Positions 27,301 to 37,187 of a stretch of 64,000 nucleotides of DNA are shown here, one piece after another. The DNA lies in assembly GCA_032207245.1 (NCBI GenBank), contig CM063503.1:56857517-56921516 (forward strand), in the 5' to 3' direction. The notes under the pieces are model-generated. The model did not search any database. It saw only the letters and a list, made by a program, of their open reading frames with translations, and was not told where the DNA came from. This DNA comes from Pardosa pseudoannulata. Taxonomy: Eukaryota; Arthropoda; Arachnida; Araneae; Lycosidae. The position numbers were made by a program, and so were the translations under genes. Within the stretch, counting starts at the first letter, position 1. Each line of letters opens with the position of its first letter.

Positions 27301-30300
27301 CCAATGTAAGTATATAAATATATGATAGCATTTATGTATCTAAGACTATTTTCTTATCTGATAAACAATAAACTCATTTTTGTTTTTTCTATTTTATTTG
27401 CTTGGCGAGATTTTTATTTTCAGTAATTAACACATTCGCTGCCGATCACGCGCCAGCGCGTGATCAACATAAAGGAAAATGCATATATGACGTCAGGTTC
27501 GGCAGCGAATGTGTTAAGAACTTGCCATGTTCTATCAAATTTGTTTTCATTTCGCAGTTGCCCTTTATTAAATAAAAACTATCATATGGTTGTAGGTTTT
27601 GTTATCTAAAACTCAACTACACTAGAGAAAAAATTGGCAAGTGATATACAGGGAACAAATAAGAATTCATTTTAGAAATGGCAACTATAAAATGTTGAGA
27701 TATTGTAGCCACTTTTGATTAAAGTTTAAAATGTGATTTCAAATAATATAATTGTTATCGGTGTTTTAGTCTTATATACTTATTTTGTTTTAACAGTATT
27801 AATTTGGTATATTTATTTCATTTTAAATTCAATTGTGCCATTTTTATTTATCCAATTTTAAGACGTCACTCTGTACTTCACCTATTCTTAAATACTTGGC
27901 AACTTTTGGTATATATTTCTTTTAATTACATGTTATAAAAATTGAAATTCTTTAAGTAACTTCATTCTTATGAAAACACTTTTAAGCGATATAGTTGTTT
28001 TCGGCTTTTGTCCTTATGTGCTTAGTTCATTTTATCAATATTTGGTACTTTTCTTTCATTGTCAATTCAATTGCGCCATTTTTATTTATCCAATTTTGAG
28101 AACCCACTAATATCCATTCATAATTAGGCTTGGGTTAAGGTAATAGGTTATTTATTACTTAAGGAAGTCATTTCAATCAATCATGTTCAGATATTCTAAT
28201 TAGTTCGAAATATATTTTAAAACCAACAAAAACACCGTTTTAATTATGTATACAGTCATTTTAAATGTTGAGTTGGCGTGACAAACCATGACCATATTTT
28301 CATTGTTGTTTTTGTCAGATATTTGGTAATAGAATTAACATTAATGCAGAACAACTATCGCCTATTCTGCCAAATCATTGTTTGTTTGGAAAATTTGAAC
28401 TGCGGCACATTTTGGTATTTTTGTTAGTGATTTATTATATTCTTGAAGAATTGTTCAAGACCTTACTTACCATTAAAATTTGAGTGTAAATAAATGCATT
28501 TATAAACATAAATACATTTGGACGCATTACTTCGCCTAATCCGCTGACTGCTTAAAGTCTTTCTACCATTAAAATACCTTAATTACAATCAGTTAAAAGT
28601 ATATTAATTAAAATATGTAATGAGTGGTGTCATTTATTGCCTATAGTTACAACTATTTGTCATACGCAATAACTTTTTCTCTTTGAAATATCCCAGTATC
28701 AAAATCCTTTCATTTTTAATAGCTAAATATTTTACTTCATCAAAATATGTTAATCTTTATTTTAATTTCTCAAATTTTTTAAAAAGTTAGTATTTTTTCT
28801 GTTATATGAGGGCGTGATTTTTATTTTCGATAATTACAAATTTGCCCTGTACTATCAAATTTGTTTTTATTTCACAATTGGCATTTTTTAAAGAATAAGT
28901 TATCGTCATAGATTTTGTTGTTTAAATTTTAATTTTTATGTATGTAAAACATTAGTACTAAAAGGCATCCAATCTTGGAAATGAATTACCCATTCAGAAC
29001 AGTACATATATATTACTCTCCACAGTATTTTGAAATTTGACTCCTACATTAAAAAAAGTCATGGAATTGGGAATTATTATGCAGCGGCTCACAGGTTACA
29101 CAATGCACTTACTGGACATTCAGCTATTAAAATAAACTGCTATAATGGTCAACAATCTGAAATATACGAGATTTGTTCATCTATTCTATTAATACGTCTT
29201 ATTATCTTTAATAGTGGTTCTAAACCTTTCATCGAAATATTTTAAAACCCAGACCGAAGGCTGGGTGCGAAGCAACTAGTTTTCAATAAGATATCCTAGT
29301 ATTCTGACACATTTTGTTGAGTATTGACATTTATCTGGGTTCAGTGTGAGGTTATATTTTTTAACAGCATTCAGGAATTTCTGCAAATTTTGATCATGCT
29401 CGTGTTGGTCCCTACCACAAACTGTTACATCATCTAAGTATAGAAAAACACCTTTGAGTTTTTCTTCCTTGATAATATTATCAATATTTCTTTGAAAAGC
29501 TGGGACACCATTAGAAACTCCATAGGGGATTCGTTGGAATTGAAAGAGTTTTCCTGAAGTTTCAAAGGCTGTATATTGCTTGTCTGACTCTAAGATAGGT
29601 ACTTGATGATAGGCACTCTTGAGGTCAGTAGTGCTAAACACTTTCAATTGGGATATGCCATAAATCATCTCTTCAATTTTTGGGAGTGGGTAGGCATCCA
29701 GCATAGTATATTTATTGATAGTTTGGGAGTAATCAACTACGATTTTAGGCTTGTGATTTTCTCCTTTGACTACAAAAACCTGTGCCCTCCATGGTGAGTT
29801 GCTAGGTTCAATCACACCTTCCTTGAGCAATTTCTCTACTTCAGCAGCAATAAAAATTTTATCTGCTTGAGTCTGCCATCTGGATTTTGTGACGACTGGT
29901 TTGCTATCTGGTGTGAGATTGGCATATAAAGATGCACCTGGAACTCTGGCAGTGGCCAATAAACAGATTTTAAGATGCAATCTGTTGCCACAGAATTTGA
30001 TTTCTACTGAAGAGTTGCTATTTAGAAGACTGTGTCCTATGAGGAAATCCGCACACAGATTATGATATATATGAGACTGCATCTTTAGAATTAGTGAACC
30101 ACATCCCATAACATCCGAACTCAAGGATGAGTTGGCCATGGTTATTTTCCCAAAGTATGGTTTTATATTTATTCTACACCTTTTTATGAAATTTTCGTTC
30201 AGAAAGCTGAGAGAACCATCTGTATCAATTAATGCATTTAATTCCACATCGTTCACTAACACTTTGGTTATGGATTTCTGGAGGCATTGAGGAGTTATTG

Positions 30301-33300
30301 ACACAGAAGCCAAAAGCAGTGTAGAAGCTGTAGCATTAGAAGAGCGAGTAGATCGAGATTTACAAACTTGTTGATAATGTCCTTTTTTGCCGCATGCTCT
30401 ACACATAGTTTCTTTAGCAGGACAAGAAATTCTTGGGTGGTGTTCATTACCACATAAAAAGCACTTTTCTGAGCATACCAAGGCAGCTGAAGTCGATGGG
30501 ATATCCTGCACATCACTATTTCCATGTTCAATAGCGGAAACTGGAATATAATTTGTTGTATTTGAATATGACGCGGAGTGTAACTCGGCTAGCTTAAGTG
30601 ATCTAGCCTGGTCATAAGCCTTCTCTAATATAATAGTAGCGTTTTCCAAAAGTCTTTCGCGGATACGTGAGCTTTTAAGACCTCGTATAAAGGCATCCTT
30701 TATGTATTCATCTTTGTATATGTCAGCTGTTACAGCTTTGAATTCGCAGTCTTTACTCAATTGTTTCAATATATGGTGGTATTCGTTGATAGATTCTCCC
30801 GTTTGTTGAACTCTAGACACTAGGCAGTGTCTTGCAAAAATTTCGTTTCATTTTGTAATGTATAATGCATCTAGTACTTCGATAGTGTTGCAGTAGTTTT
30901 CAGAGTCACTTATGTAACAAAAAACATTAGCAGAGATATAATTGCATAATAATTGTAGCTTACCATCTTCTGTAATTCCAGTAACTTGGCAAAGAAAATT
31001 ATTGAAAGTTCTTTTCCAGTGTTTCCATCTTGATTCAGCACCCTTGCACATGGGATCAGTATCAAACCTTTCTGGTTTCAAAAGTTGCTCCATTTTGCAG
31101 AATCCAGGAATGTGGAGATGTGTGAATTTCAAGTTGATTAAATTGTAGTGAAGCGAAAAATAATCTAACAACATATTAACCTAGATTTAGGCTTTAATCA
31201 ACTAGAAGACAACAAGGTGTAAAGGCTACATTGTTGCATCAATGCAAACAGCACAGAAGTGTTGACAAATGTAATTATTAAAACAAGTGTTACCACAGGA
31301 AACAAAATACATTACACTACTACCCTAGCAAAAAAACTTGAAAATAGGTAAATTTTCCAACTTGTAATTATGAATGAAATGGAGTTAAGAAGAAAAACTA
31401 TTTTTTAAACTCCGAAATAATAACATACAAACAATGAATAAATTTATATATCAGTATTATTATACATATTATACAGAATAACTCACATGCATGTTTTATA
31501 GGTCCAATCTATTCTAGACTCTTTTCCATTCCATACTTCTGTAGCTAATTTAAACATAGCCTGAGAATATTTTTCTCTAAGACTTTTGTCTTCCAAATGC
31601 TCAGCCCACACGCCTTTGGGATCACATGCTACAGGCATTAAAAAAATATTTATTTAATAACATTTTCAATTATTCAATTTCTATATATAATTATTTTTTT
31701 ACATATAGGACAAATGAGGATACTAAAACAATGAAAAATATCAATGGAAATAGCATTACAAATGACATTAAACAAAAACAGTTATTTAATAACAATATTA
31801 TTACCCACTTAAAATACTTATTGTTTCTTTTGTACTACATTTACTGTTGCAGATTTTTCTTTCTTTAACAAATTAGAATCAAATGTTTGTTCAAAACATG
31901 GTCCCTATTTCCTTGATTTGCAAATCAATAAGTTTTCAACTGTATCATTTGTTATTAAAAAAAATGGAAATGTGTGCCTATTTTTTGTGACAGAGCTAAA
32001 AATTTGTCCATACTCTGCATTACTATGTGTAATCATTAAAACTACTAGCAGGATATCTAAGAGTGTTTTATATCTAAAATATCCATTACTACTGTTTATT
32101 TGTCCAATCAAATGTCACTACATATTGACACATTCTACTTCAATAATTATGTTAGGGATTTCATCTTGTTGCATGCTGCAAAATTCTGATTACAGTCTGA
32201 TCACACATTGACAATATTAATTCTGTTGGGCACAGCCAAAATATTTGTTTCATTTTTGCAAAAAAGGCAGAAAAATGCTTTCTTCTTCGAAAATATGACA
32301 ATTGGTACATTCATCCCCAAAGCATGGAAAATGGTAAAAAATCCAGTACTGCAATTTAAACCAGAGAGCTAGATCTGATTACGAACTGACTGATATGATA
32401 CTAAATCTGATTAAGTCTACGATAAAAGATATAATAGTAGTCTTCTAAAATTATAGAAGAATGACTACAACCTAGAAATTTTTACTTTAAGCCTATAAAT
32501 ACACACAGATATATGCTAAATATTACATTAAATACTTAGTTGTCATATTACAGATATTTGAATATGTTTATTGGTACAGATAGTCTATTCAATGGGTCAG
32601 CAAACTGCAGTTCTTCAGCCTTCCAATCAAATATATCAATAACAAATAATTTATATAAATGGCTTGCTGATACTTGTGTTATGTTTCATGAGAACTTGGC
32701 CCTTCTCTTTCAAAAGTCTGCTAACCACTGGCCTATTCATATGATTGCATAGCTGCAGAGTGATTACACATTTAAAAGTTGTTCGTTTTTTGCAACTGTT
32801 AATCATTTTCTTGTCTATATCTATTACAGTGCATAAATAGGCTAAGCAAAGGTAAGAGATTTTGCTCTGCTTGTTAAAGAAATGATTTGGGAAGAAAGAG
32901 GATTTCATTTTCATCATAAACGGCAATATTTTTCCTTTAACTCAGACTTTATAGAAGATTAAATTAATAGTGATATTAAACACATTGAATTAAACAAATG
33001 CAGCTTTAAACACAGTAAAACAATACCTGTAACAAGGTAATCTTTCTGAAAAATGTATTTAATCTATTAACCCTTTCAGACCTGGTGTACACAATTATAT
33101 ACATATAAAAATTTCACATATAATATTTTCATTACATTGGACGGATGTGTACACTTGTACACAAAAAGAAAAAGCTGTTTTTCTTGAAAAGCTTGTAATC
33201 AGGATTTATTTATTTATTTTTCCTTAGATCTATTTACAATAGCCTAGTTGCAGGCATTTTTTTCAGATCGATTAGCGAAAATAAAAAAAATCAGGTCTGA

Positions 33301-35805
33301 AAGGGTTAATGTAATGTATCTCAGAATTGTACTTTAAAAACACACAATCATTTTCTCCATTTTTTGTCACCTAATTGGATATAATAATTGAAAAATAAAA
33401 TCAATAAGGAAATTTTTTCGTATTTTTTTATAGTTTTGTTATAATTACAGAAATATTAATATATAATTTATATCTGTATTACAAGTACTTAACATTTTCA
33501 ATGATAATGTGTTATAATCCTCATAGCTTCAAATAATTTTAAAAACTTTGTACCAATTTAACAAAAGCTATTCATATAGCAGACCGCCCTGATGTAGCTT
33601 CAAAGAGATGCAATAACAAAATTTGTTAAAATTAGTGATCTCTAATTTGCACAATTCTCTCAGTTATATAAGGTTTTTATTTTTTCCCCTTCACAGTCAT
33701 AAGCGAGATGCCCATATATATTTAATATAAAATATATTAAAAAACAGATTAATTTGCCTTTAATACATTCGCTGCAAAACCCACTGTCATAAGTGCATTT
33801 TCCAGTATGTCGATCATATGCTGGCATGTGATCTTCAGCGAATATGTTAATAATAATAATAATAATAAAAACATACTAACAACAATAAGTACTTAAATCA
33901 TAAGTAATACATAATTTTATAAACATTTGAACTAAGTCTCCAAAAATTTTAAGCCATTGATTATAGAAAATATCAACCCTTGATAGCCAACAACAAAATT
34001 TTTTAAAGCTGTGTTTCATTAATGTCTGAAAATAAGGCATTTTGTGATCATATAAACAAATAAGAACAGTATTTCAAGTTAGCAAAATTCTAAATAGTAG
34101 GCATTAAAATTATACTAAAAAATAAATATGCTTCCACATACTTTTATGCCATGAAATAGTGTTTTGAATGACTAACCTTTTAGAAGAAGTGCTTTAAATT
34201 TTTCAACAAACAGACATCTGTAGTTTCTTTTAGTTACTCTATTACAAATGCAAATTTTTTTCATCGTTGTAATAAAAAAAAGTTACAACAAAATGTTTAA
34301 CTCATTAAATGCAAAGTGTATTCAATAATGATACCATTGAAAATTTTATAAAATATTATTAAAAATCATTAATGTAACAAATTAACTAAAATTGACTAAA
34401 TTATAGTCAATTAAGTTTTAATAATCACTTTCTGATTAAATTTTAGTCAATTTAATAGAAAAATTTGACTTCTTGTCTCTTACATTGACTGAAAATAAAG
34501 GCAAATGAAAAAATAATTAGTTTTACGTTTATCTTTTACTCACTCTTTTCATGCAGAAATAATCTATAATTATGATGTGATTCTAAGGAAATTTTATGAA
34601 ATTCTTTGTTCCATACAATAAACAAATACATATTTTCCTCCCCTGCTTACATGAACAAAAATTAATTAATTTCCAGTATTTTGTTATGAAACTTTCGTAA
34701 CAGCAGAAAAATTTCAAAAAAAGAAATTTTATATCAACAAAAAACAAAACAAAAAAAATTATATCTGATTTTAAGATTTGGAAGTTTGGCAATAAAAAAA
34801 TAAAACTGCATTAAAAACCATAAAAAAAATGTGATTAAAATTTTTGTTTCTTATATCCAAGAGCTTGTTATATGCCCAGTTTGCTATAACAGATTTCAAC
34901 TGTATCAGGAAATAAAAGTAAAAAAATCTATGTTTGCTATGTTTAGAAAACTAGAATCTTAGTATTCAGTTTCTAATTACTGTTTATACATCCCAGAATG
35001 TTTATTTAAGTTTAGCTTTTGAACCTATTGTATTCTGTGACAGAGCTTAATGATGATTTAAAGTTAGAGGGCCATATTTGCCCCTAAATGATCTACTAAT
35101 CTGAATAAAGTCTAAGGTATATAAACTATATAATTACACAGATAAAATTTTAAAATATGCAAAAATTAATGTCTATCTGAAAAAGTAGTTATATGTAATA
35201 CAAAAGAATCATAATATTGCATGAAATCAATGGTAACACTGAAACCTAACATTCAAATTCTGGAAAATAAATTTCTTTCCCAAGTAAATAAACACAGGCA
35301 CAGTAATGATTGCCAGATAGTTTCAGTAGTGTATATGAAAGTATTAAAAGAAATCTAATTTGTCGTAAAGTTCATGCTGACATGATCATTGATAAATTAA
35401 AAATATATATGTTGGTACCTTATTAAAGTAGAATGTCGATGTCCAAATTAAAATTACAGAGCGTGTATATGGTTCTAACATAATTAAGAAAACCTTAAAA
35501 CATCTTCCAACCAACTGAATGAAAATTAGTAAATAACAAGGAAACTTTTAAAATTAATGTCTTTGGTAGATATATAGGACAGTTTTGATGATCTCCTTCA
35601 GAGATTTCTTGGTTCAAATTTTATATTAAGAAATCAATATAAAATGGAAGCAATTAACTAGTAATATAGTTTTAACTAGCTCACTGATCAAAATAAAGAA
35701 CATTGAAATAGTTTACACTAACTTACACAATGAATGTAATTTCCTTAATTTTTGATGAACTCCTTTAATCACACTTACTAACTTTTGATGCTCGGTGGAA
35801 TCCAT
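9469..35805 (-). CDS. SAMTOR: SAMTOR / BMT2-like S-adenosylmethionine sensor upstream of mTORC1 (5 exons)
   Basis: The joined exons are 35727-35805, 31487-31628, 22595-22684, 15947-16097 and 9469-9984. They total 978 nt and encode 325 residues plus stop; every junction has GT/AG and the phases agree. The product is a class I Rossmann methyltransferase-fold protein of the BMT2 family. In animals the family binds SAM and, when SAM is low, acts through GATOR1/KICSTOR to restrain mTORC1; the yeast relative is a 25S rRNA methyltransferase. Seen directly: the SAM-site motif LLDVGSCYNPF, then DVLQCDFLSAE, the strand SFDIVILSLVLEYLP, the post-core motif ENGLCIIITPDSKS, HIHCMAFRK and LLYIPQDF. The order and spacing match vertebrate SAMTOR as I know it, which is about 400 residues. 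The difference is a shorter N-terminus and a C-terminus ending soon after YIPQDF. An in-frame TAA 15 nt upstream of the ATG supports the start. The introns are long and transposon-rich. Confidence 0.93.
10213..10390 (-). repeat. tRNA-derived SINE, full-length but diverged
   Basis: Read on the minus strand it has a tRNA-like head (gatggctgaattgctaggg), a degraded B box (gggtttgaatctt), the body block ctttaagcagtaggtcatgg, and ends in the family tail that reads gtagcactccaaaccaacc. It lies in SAMTOR intron 4. Confidence 0.75.
12245..13030. mobile_element. non-autonomous element with inverted ends of about 125 bp
   Basis: The left arm (12245-12372) and right arm (12898-13030) are reverse complements with moderate divergence. 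Shared blocks include gtagatgattag / gcagatgattac, attaaaataa, gactctgt, the near-identical gatcaaatcccttaac and aatgaaaagat / agtgaaaagat. They enclose about 525 bp with no coding capacity. Long inverted arms of this kind occur in MULE or foldback-type elements, but no target duplication was found, so the superfamily is open. Confidence 0.7.
14050..14350 (-). repeat. unclassified interspersed repeat, copy 1 (inverted to copy 2)
   Basis: Read on the minus strand, this segment aligns over about 300 bp with 15250-15540 on the plus strand. Shared words include gcttctaaatta, gcctagggg (one extra g here), aagctga..aaagatct and the ccatgg core. Neither copy has an ORF of note. Confidence 0.65.
15250..15540 (+). 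repeat. unclassified interspersed repeat, copy 2
   Basis: The partner of 14050-14350, in opposite orientation. A 67-codon frame runs through it but is not conserved in the partner, so it is taken as chance. Confidence 0.65.
15947..16097 (-). CDS. SAMTOR: SAMTOR exon 4, SAM-binding motif I
   Basis: A 151 nt exon with acceptor ataattcag and donor gtatat. It carries LSLLDVGSCYNPFSKYEEF and ICTAIDLTPATK. This is the glycine-containing loop and following acidic strand of the Rossmann fold that contact SAM in the family. It ends in phase 0. Confidence 0.93.
17640..18870 (+). pseudogene. piggyBac-like transposase pseudogene
   Basis: The best-preserved part is at 18230-18420. In one frame DKFAIPSEMWGKFIEKCKAC is readable. 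After a frameshift near 18310 comes YITVDEQLFPSKARCR..QY, followed by KFWLFVDIDN. These are hallmark blocks of the piggyBac DDE core, and the Asp of VDEQL is one of the family's catalytic residues. Upstream (from about 17640) a weakly readable N-terminal part is full of stops. Downstream to about 18870 further degraded core sequence ends ..SKKVLKRVS. Multiple frameshifts and stops mean it is inactive. It lies antisense to SAMTOR within an intron. The outer ends of the element were not found. Confidence 0.82.
19449..19510 (-). repeat. half of the 83 bp TTAA MITE
   Basis: catatttgctgctaaacc through gtatgttgat aligns with the left two thirds of the copy at 33764-33846. The TTAA is present at the left end only, and the right terminus is missing. 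Confidence 0.55.
21409..22386. mobile_element. possible decayed DNA transposon with cggcttatatac termini
   Basis: Near the left end are tgtataagctgataag and gatcggcttatatacag. The right end has cagcttatatacggatagac and tatattaggaaatatatgg, which look like related terminal words. No transposase is readable. The assignment rests only on these repeated terminal words, and the boundaries are guesses. Confidence 0.3.
22595..22684 (-). CDS. SAMTOR: SAMTOR exon 3
   Basis: A 90 nt exon with acceptor ttttttag and donor gtacct. It encodes DYFFCGGLEHSLQRQKKLKE followed by ILLQKHPSA. The YF.NGG-like start continues the vertebrate REYFQNGG segment. The region after it is much shorter than in vertebrates, so the linker before the methyltransferase core is reduced. 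Confidence 0.85.
23910..24088 (-). repeat. 3' LTR of the gypsy-type element
   Basis: 179 bp partner of the 31145-31323 LTR. Just inside it on the minus strand is a purine-rich stretch (tggtgggagtga) suited to be the polypurine tract. Confidence 0.9.
24155..25188 (-). pseudogene. gypsy integrase region, frameshifted
   Basis: HNSLCHPGITRMHHW and SCPVCNELKPH form the HHCC zinc domain. LNLDFKGPLP and HSDRGASF give the first two acidic residues of the DDE core. After a frameshift near 24767 the third block TAYNPQGNGQVERYNG follows, with its Glu. The C-terminal part runs to a stop at 24155 (HPRKSFSGRSLPTW, then KLPDGRESSVSVRHLAS). There is no sign of an added chromodomain. Confidence 0.87.
25189..25846 (-). 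pseudogene. gypsy RT thumb and RNase H region
   Basis: The frame continues in phase directly after the Helitron junction (VIKPDLDRPAPL). It shows the connection segment and RNase H residues: KTDASEFAIG (first Asp), HSSVEKEAYAIVESL (Glu) and TDQRS (Asp). It ends at an in-frame TAG at 25189-25191, after which the integrase continues in the same frame. Confidence 0.87.
27431..27513. mobile_element. 83 bp TTAA-flanked MITE inside the Helitron
   Basis: The 83 bp element has perfect 15 bp inverted ends (CACATTCGCTGCCGA and its complement) and exact TTAA at 27427-27430 and 27514-27517. TTAA duplication is diagnostic of piggyBac-type transposition. The related copy at 33764-33846 is also 83 bp. The middle contains a small palindrome (gatcacgcgccagcgcgtgatc split across 27444-27465). 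Confidence 0.88.
27820..28110. repeat. internal duplication in the Helitron, about 235 bp spacing
   Basis: attcaattgtgccattt with tttatttatccaatttt near 27829-27860 recurs near 28065-28100, with matching upstream words (ttatcggtgttttagtc / tttcggcttttgtcc). The two segments are diverged copies. Confidence 0.65.
29280..31093 (-). pseudogene. gypsy gag-protease-RT region (N-terminal part)
   Basis: The frame begins MEQLLKPERFDTDP at 31093 and is interrupted by a TGA at 30848-30850, with NEIFARH...QQTGESINEY continuing in the same frame. Two zinc knuckles follow (CFLCGNEHH..C and CRACGKKGHYQQVC). The protease-like site reads LIDTDGSLSFL, where the family has D-T/S-G, so the catalytic glycine is replaced. 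The RT then shows IVVDYSQTINKYT, FSTTDLKSAYHQVP and the active-site box YLDDV. The frame ends at the Helitron junction, and the Helitron's terminal CTAG supplies a stop codon. Confidence 0.88.
31145..31323 (-). repeat. 5' LTR of the gypsy-type element
   Basis: 179 bp, with ends gtagtg...cactactac on the plus strand. It matches the 3' LTR apart from about 7 substitutions. A start codon for the gag-pol frame lies only about 50 bp inside it (31093). I could not match a primer-binding site to a particular tRNA. Confidence 0.9.
31487..31628 (-). CDS. SAMTOR: SAMTOR exon 2
   Basis: The exon is 142 nt, with acceptor cctgtag and donor gtgagt. It encodes CDPKGVWAEHLEDKSLREKY and continues to SRIDWTYKTC. 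This is the family's N-terminal helical region (KIWREHCEDEE and GRIEWC in vertebrates). It enters with one carried base and leaves with two. Confidence 0.88.
33071..33305. mobile_element. 235 bp TTAA-flanked MITE (CCCTTTCAGACCTG ends)
   Basis: It has perfect 14 bp inverted ends CCCTTTCAGACCTG / CAGGTCTGAAAGGG and exact TTAA at 33067-33070 and 33306-33309. The interior has repeated gtgtacac and cttgtacac words. It is a piggyBac-type non-autonomous element in SAMTOR intron 1. Confidence 0.88.
33764..33846. mobile_element. 83 bp TTAA-flanked MITE, second copy
   Basis: TTAA at 33760-33763 and 33847-33850, and the same 83 bp length as 27431-27513. The reverse complement aligns with that copy over its length (gatcacatgccagcatatgat versus the GC-richer version). 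The ends are more decayed here. Confidence 0.78.
35727..35805 (-). CDS. SAMTOR: SAMTOR exon 1 (start codon exon)
   Basis: It encodes MDSTEHQKLVSVIKGVHQKL and six further residues, then one base of a split codon. The donor is gtaagt at 35721-35726. The GVHQKLRKLH segment corresponds to the helical start of vertebrate SAMTOR (VVKSVHRRLRKKY). The ATG is at 35803-35805, with an in-frame stop just upstream. Confidence 0.85.
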
Positions 35806-36830
35806 ATTAAAAATCAATTAATATATGTCAAAGCTAATATTACTAATACAACACATCAAAAATCCTACTCAACTTAAATAAATCTACGTTATCCTGACTC
35901 AACTTAAATAATTCGATTAAGAATAAAAAATCGAAAATTGGAAAAAGCTGAAAGGAATTAAAGATATTTAGACATTCACGACATTTGGTTATTGTACAAT
36001 TTTCCAGTAATGCAACAAACACTTAAATTTTCTATCTAAACGATGTAAGAAAAAGTAGATTGCTTTATTTTTGGTAGCATAATTCATACGACTAGTTCGA
36101 CTGTGGGTATAGATATTTGTAGGTCATTTTAAATAAGTTTTAAACAACATGTCTTCGATTAATCAGCTTTCGTGTTGTAAAATATATACAGAATCATTCC
36201 CAACTTGCAATTTTTGGCTTCATTGGAATCCCCACATATTTTTTTTCCTTTCTAAGAAAGACTGAGAAATGTGGGTAACTATGCAACACTACGAATATTA
36301 AGCTACCACCATACAACACGTCGTTCTGTTTATTTACATCATTCGGCATGGAATGAATCAAACTATTGCCACACAAATAAACCAAATTCATTGATCAGGG
36401 AGGTTAGATATTGCTATAGCTAGCTTTAAATTTGAGGGAGGGGGAAGTTCCATATAAATGTCAAATAACTTTCAAAATTTACTATAGGAATGCAAGTCTT
36501 CGAAAAGCCACCTCTGAAATGTTTTGATTTCCCTGCTTATGCCATCTGAGACAGTCTCTATAAAATATAGTAGTACTCTACAAGAACTAACGACTCCTGT
36601 TAAACCAACCGCCATCAGATATGAACTAAACGTCAGATTTCCTAATCATCAGGTCACAATATAAATTATATAGCACATTATATGATTCCATCTTGTATTT
36701 TTTTTTTTCAGTTTCATGCAATTTCTTTCAAGATTTGTTATCACTGCATTATTCCTATCTACCACAATAGCTCCCACCAACTTTCTAACTCTTTAAAAGT
36801 TAAATTATACCTTACGAACTATATTAATGC
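35806..36830. other. SAMTOR 5' region
   Basis: It should contain the SAMTOR 5' UTR and promoter, since the start codon is at 35803-35805. No TATA box or CpG-rich patch can be singled out with confidence. The frames near 36194-36391 and 36682-36867 show no motif. Confidence 0.4.
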
Positions 36831-36955
36831 TCGGCCTCTAAGTCATTTAACGGCTAACCACGATTAATCTGTTTAAAAGGAGAATTGCATCCCACCATTG
36901 GCTGGCGTTATGGGTTAATCGCGGTGAGACGTTAAACGACTTTGGCGAGACCGGC
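36831..36955. mobile_element. MITE with gtcgtttaacg-type inverted ends
   Basis: The left arm agtcatttaacggctaacc + acgattaat pairs with the right arm ttaatcgcggtgagac + gttaaacgac. A second copy is at 56438-56560. It is about 125 bp with no coding capacity. The superfamily is not determined. Confidence 0.72.
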
Positions 36956-37187
36956 TCTAAAAGGCTTTCAGCCATTCACTAAACATGTTTATTATGCTGT
37001 CTCAAAATGGAAGACTCAAAGCTCCTATTCTTTTATCCAGTATAGTAATGTATTACATTATACTCCCCTTACACATTAAATTATATTTACATATTGATTT
37101 TGCTACAAGATAAATCAACAACTTTCTTCAGACTTTAAGTACTTTACTGAAATCCATATGAACTTGCTAATGCAATTATCAGAAGTA

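Larger units (their letters stand above)
25847..29279 (+). mobile_element. non-autonomous Helitron, 3.4 kb, inserted in the gypsy RT
   Basis: It starts TCTATATATATAAAAATG directly after an A at 25846. It ends with a short hairpin (cccagaccgaaggctggg, about 29249-29266), then gcgaagcaa and CTAG at 29276-29279, followed by T at 29280. This is the Helitron rule: insertion between A and T, 5' TC, 3' hairpin plus CTRR, and no target duplication. Removing it brings the two halves of the interrupted RT frame together in phase. There is no Rep/helicase ORF, so it is non-autonomous. Internally, 27120-27620 is repeated in diverged form at 28196-28930. A second 5'-end-like motif (tctatgtatgtatgtatg) near 27000 suggests a composite origin. 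Confidence 0.88.
23910..31323 (-). mobile_element. Ty3/gypsy-type LTR retrotransposon, inactive, split by a Helitron
   Basis: Paired 179 bp LTRs bound one gag-pol-type reading frame on the minus strand. A 6 bp candidate target duplication, ctagca, lies at 23904-23909 and again at 31325-31330, with one unexplained base at 31324. Domain order on the minus strand is gag-like start, two zinc knuckles, protease, reverse transcriptase, RNase H and integrase, which is the Ty3/gypsy order. No envelope-like ORF is seen. It is inactive: in-frame stops at 30848-30850 and 25189-25191, a frameshift near 24767 and a 3.4 kb insertion in the reverse transcriptase. By eye the LTRs differ at about 7 of 179 positions, so the insertion is not recent. 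The short LTR and single fused frame would fit Mag-like lineages, but this is not proven. Confidence 0.92.
22685..31486 (-). other. SAMTOR intron 2, host of the nested retroelement
   Basis: An 8.8 kb intron, of which 7.4 kb is the gypsy-type element with its Helitron insertion. Without those insertions the ancestral intron would be about 1.4 kb. The remaining sequence (22685-23903 and 31331-31486) has no coding signal. Confidence 0.85.
31629..35726 (-). other. SAMTOR intron 1
   Basis: A 4.1 kb AT-rich intron carrying two TTAA-flanked MITEs (33071-33305 and 33764-33846). No coding signal was found; the frames near 31626-32926 and 34583 are chance ORFs. Confidence 0.8.
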
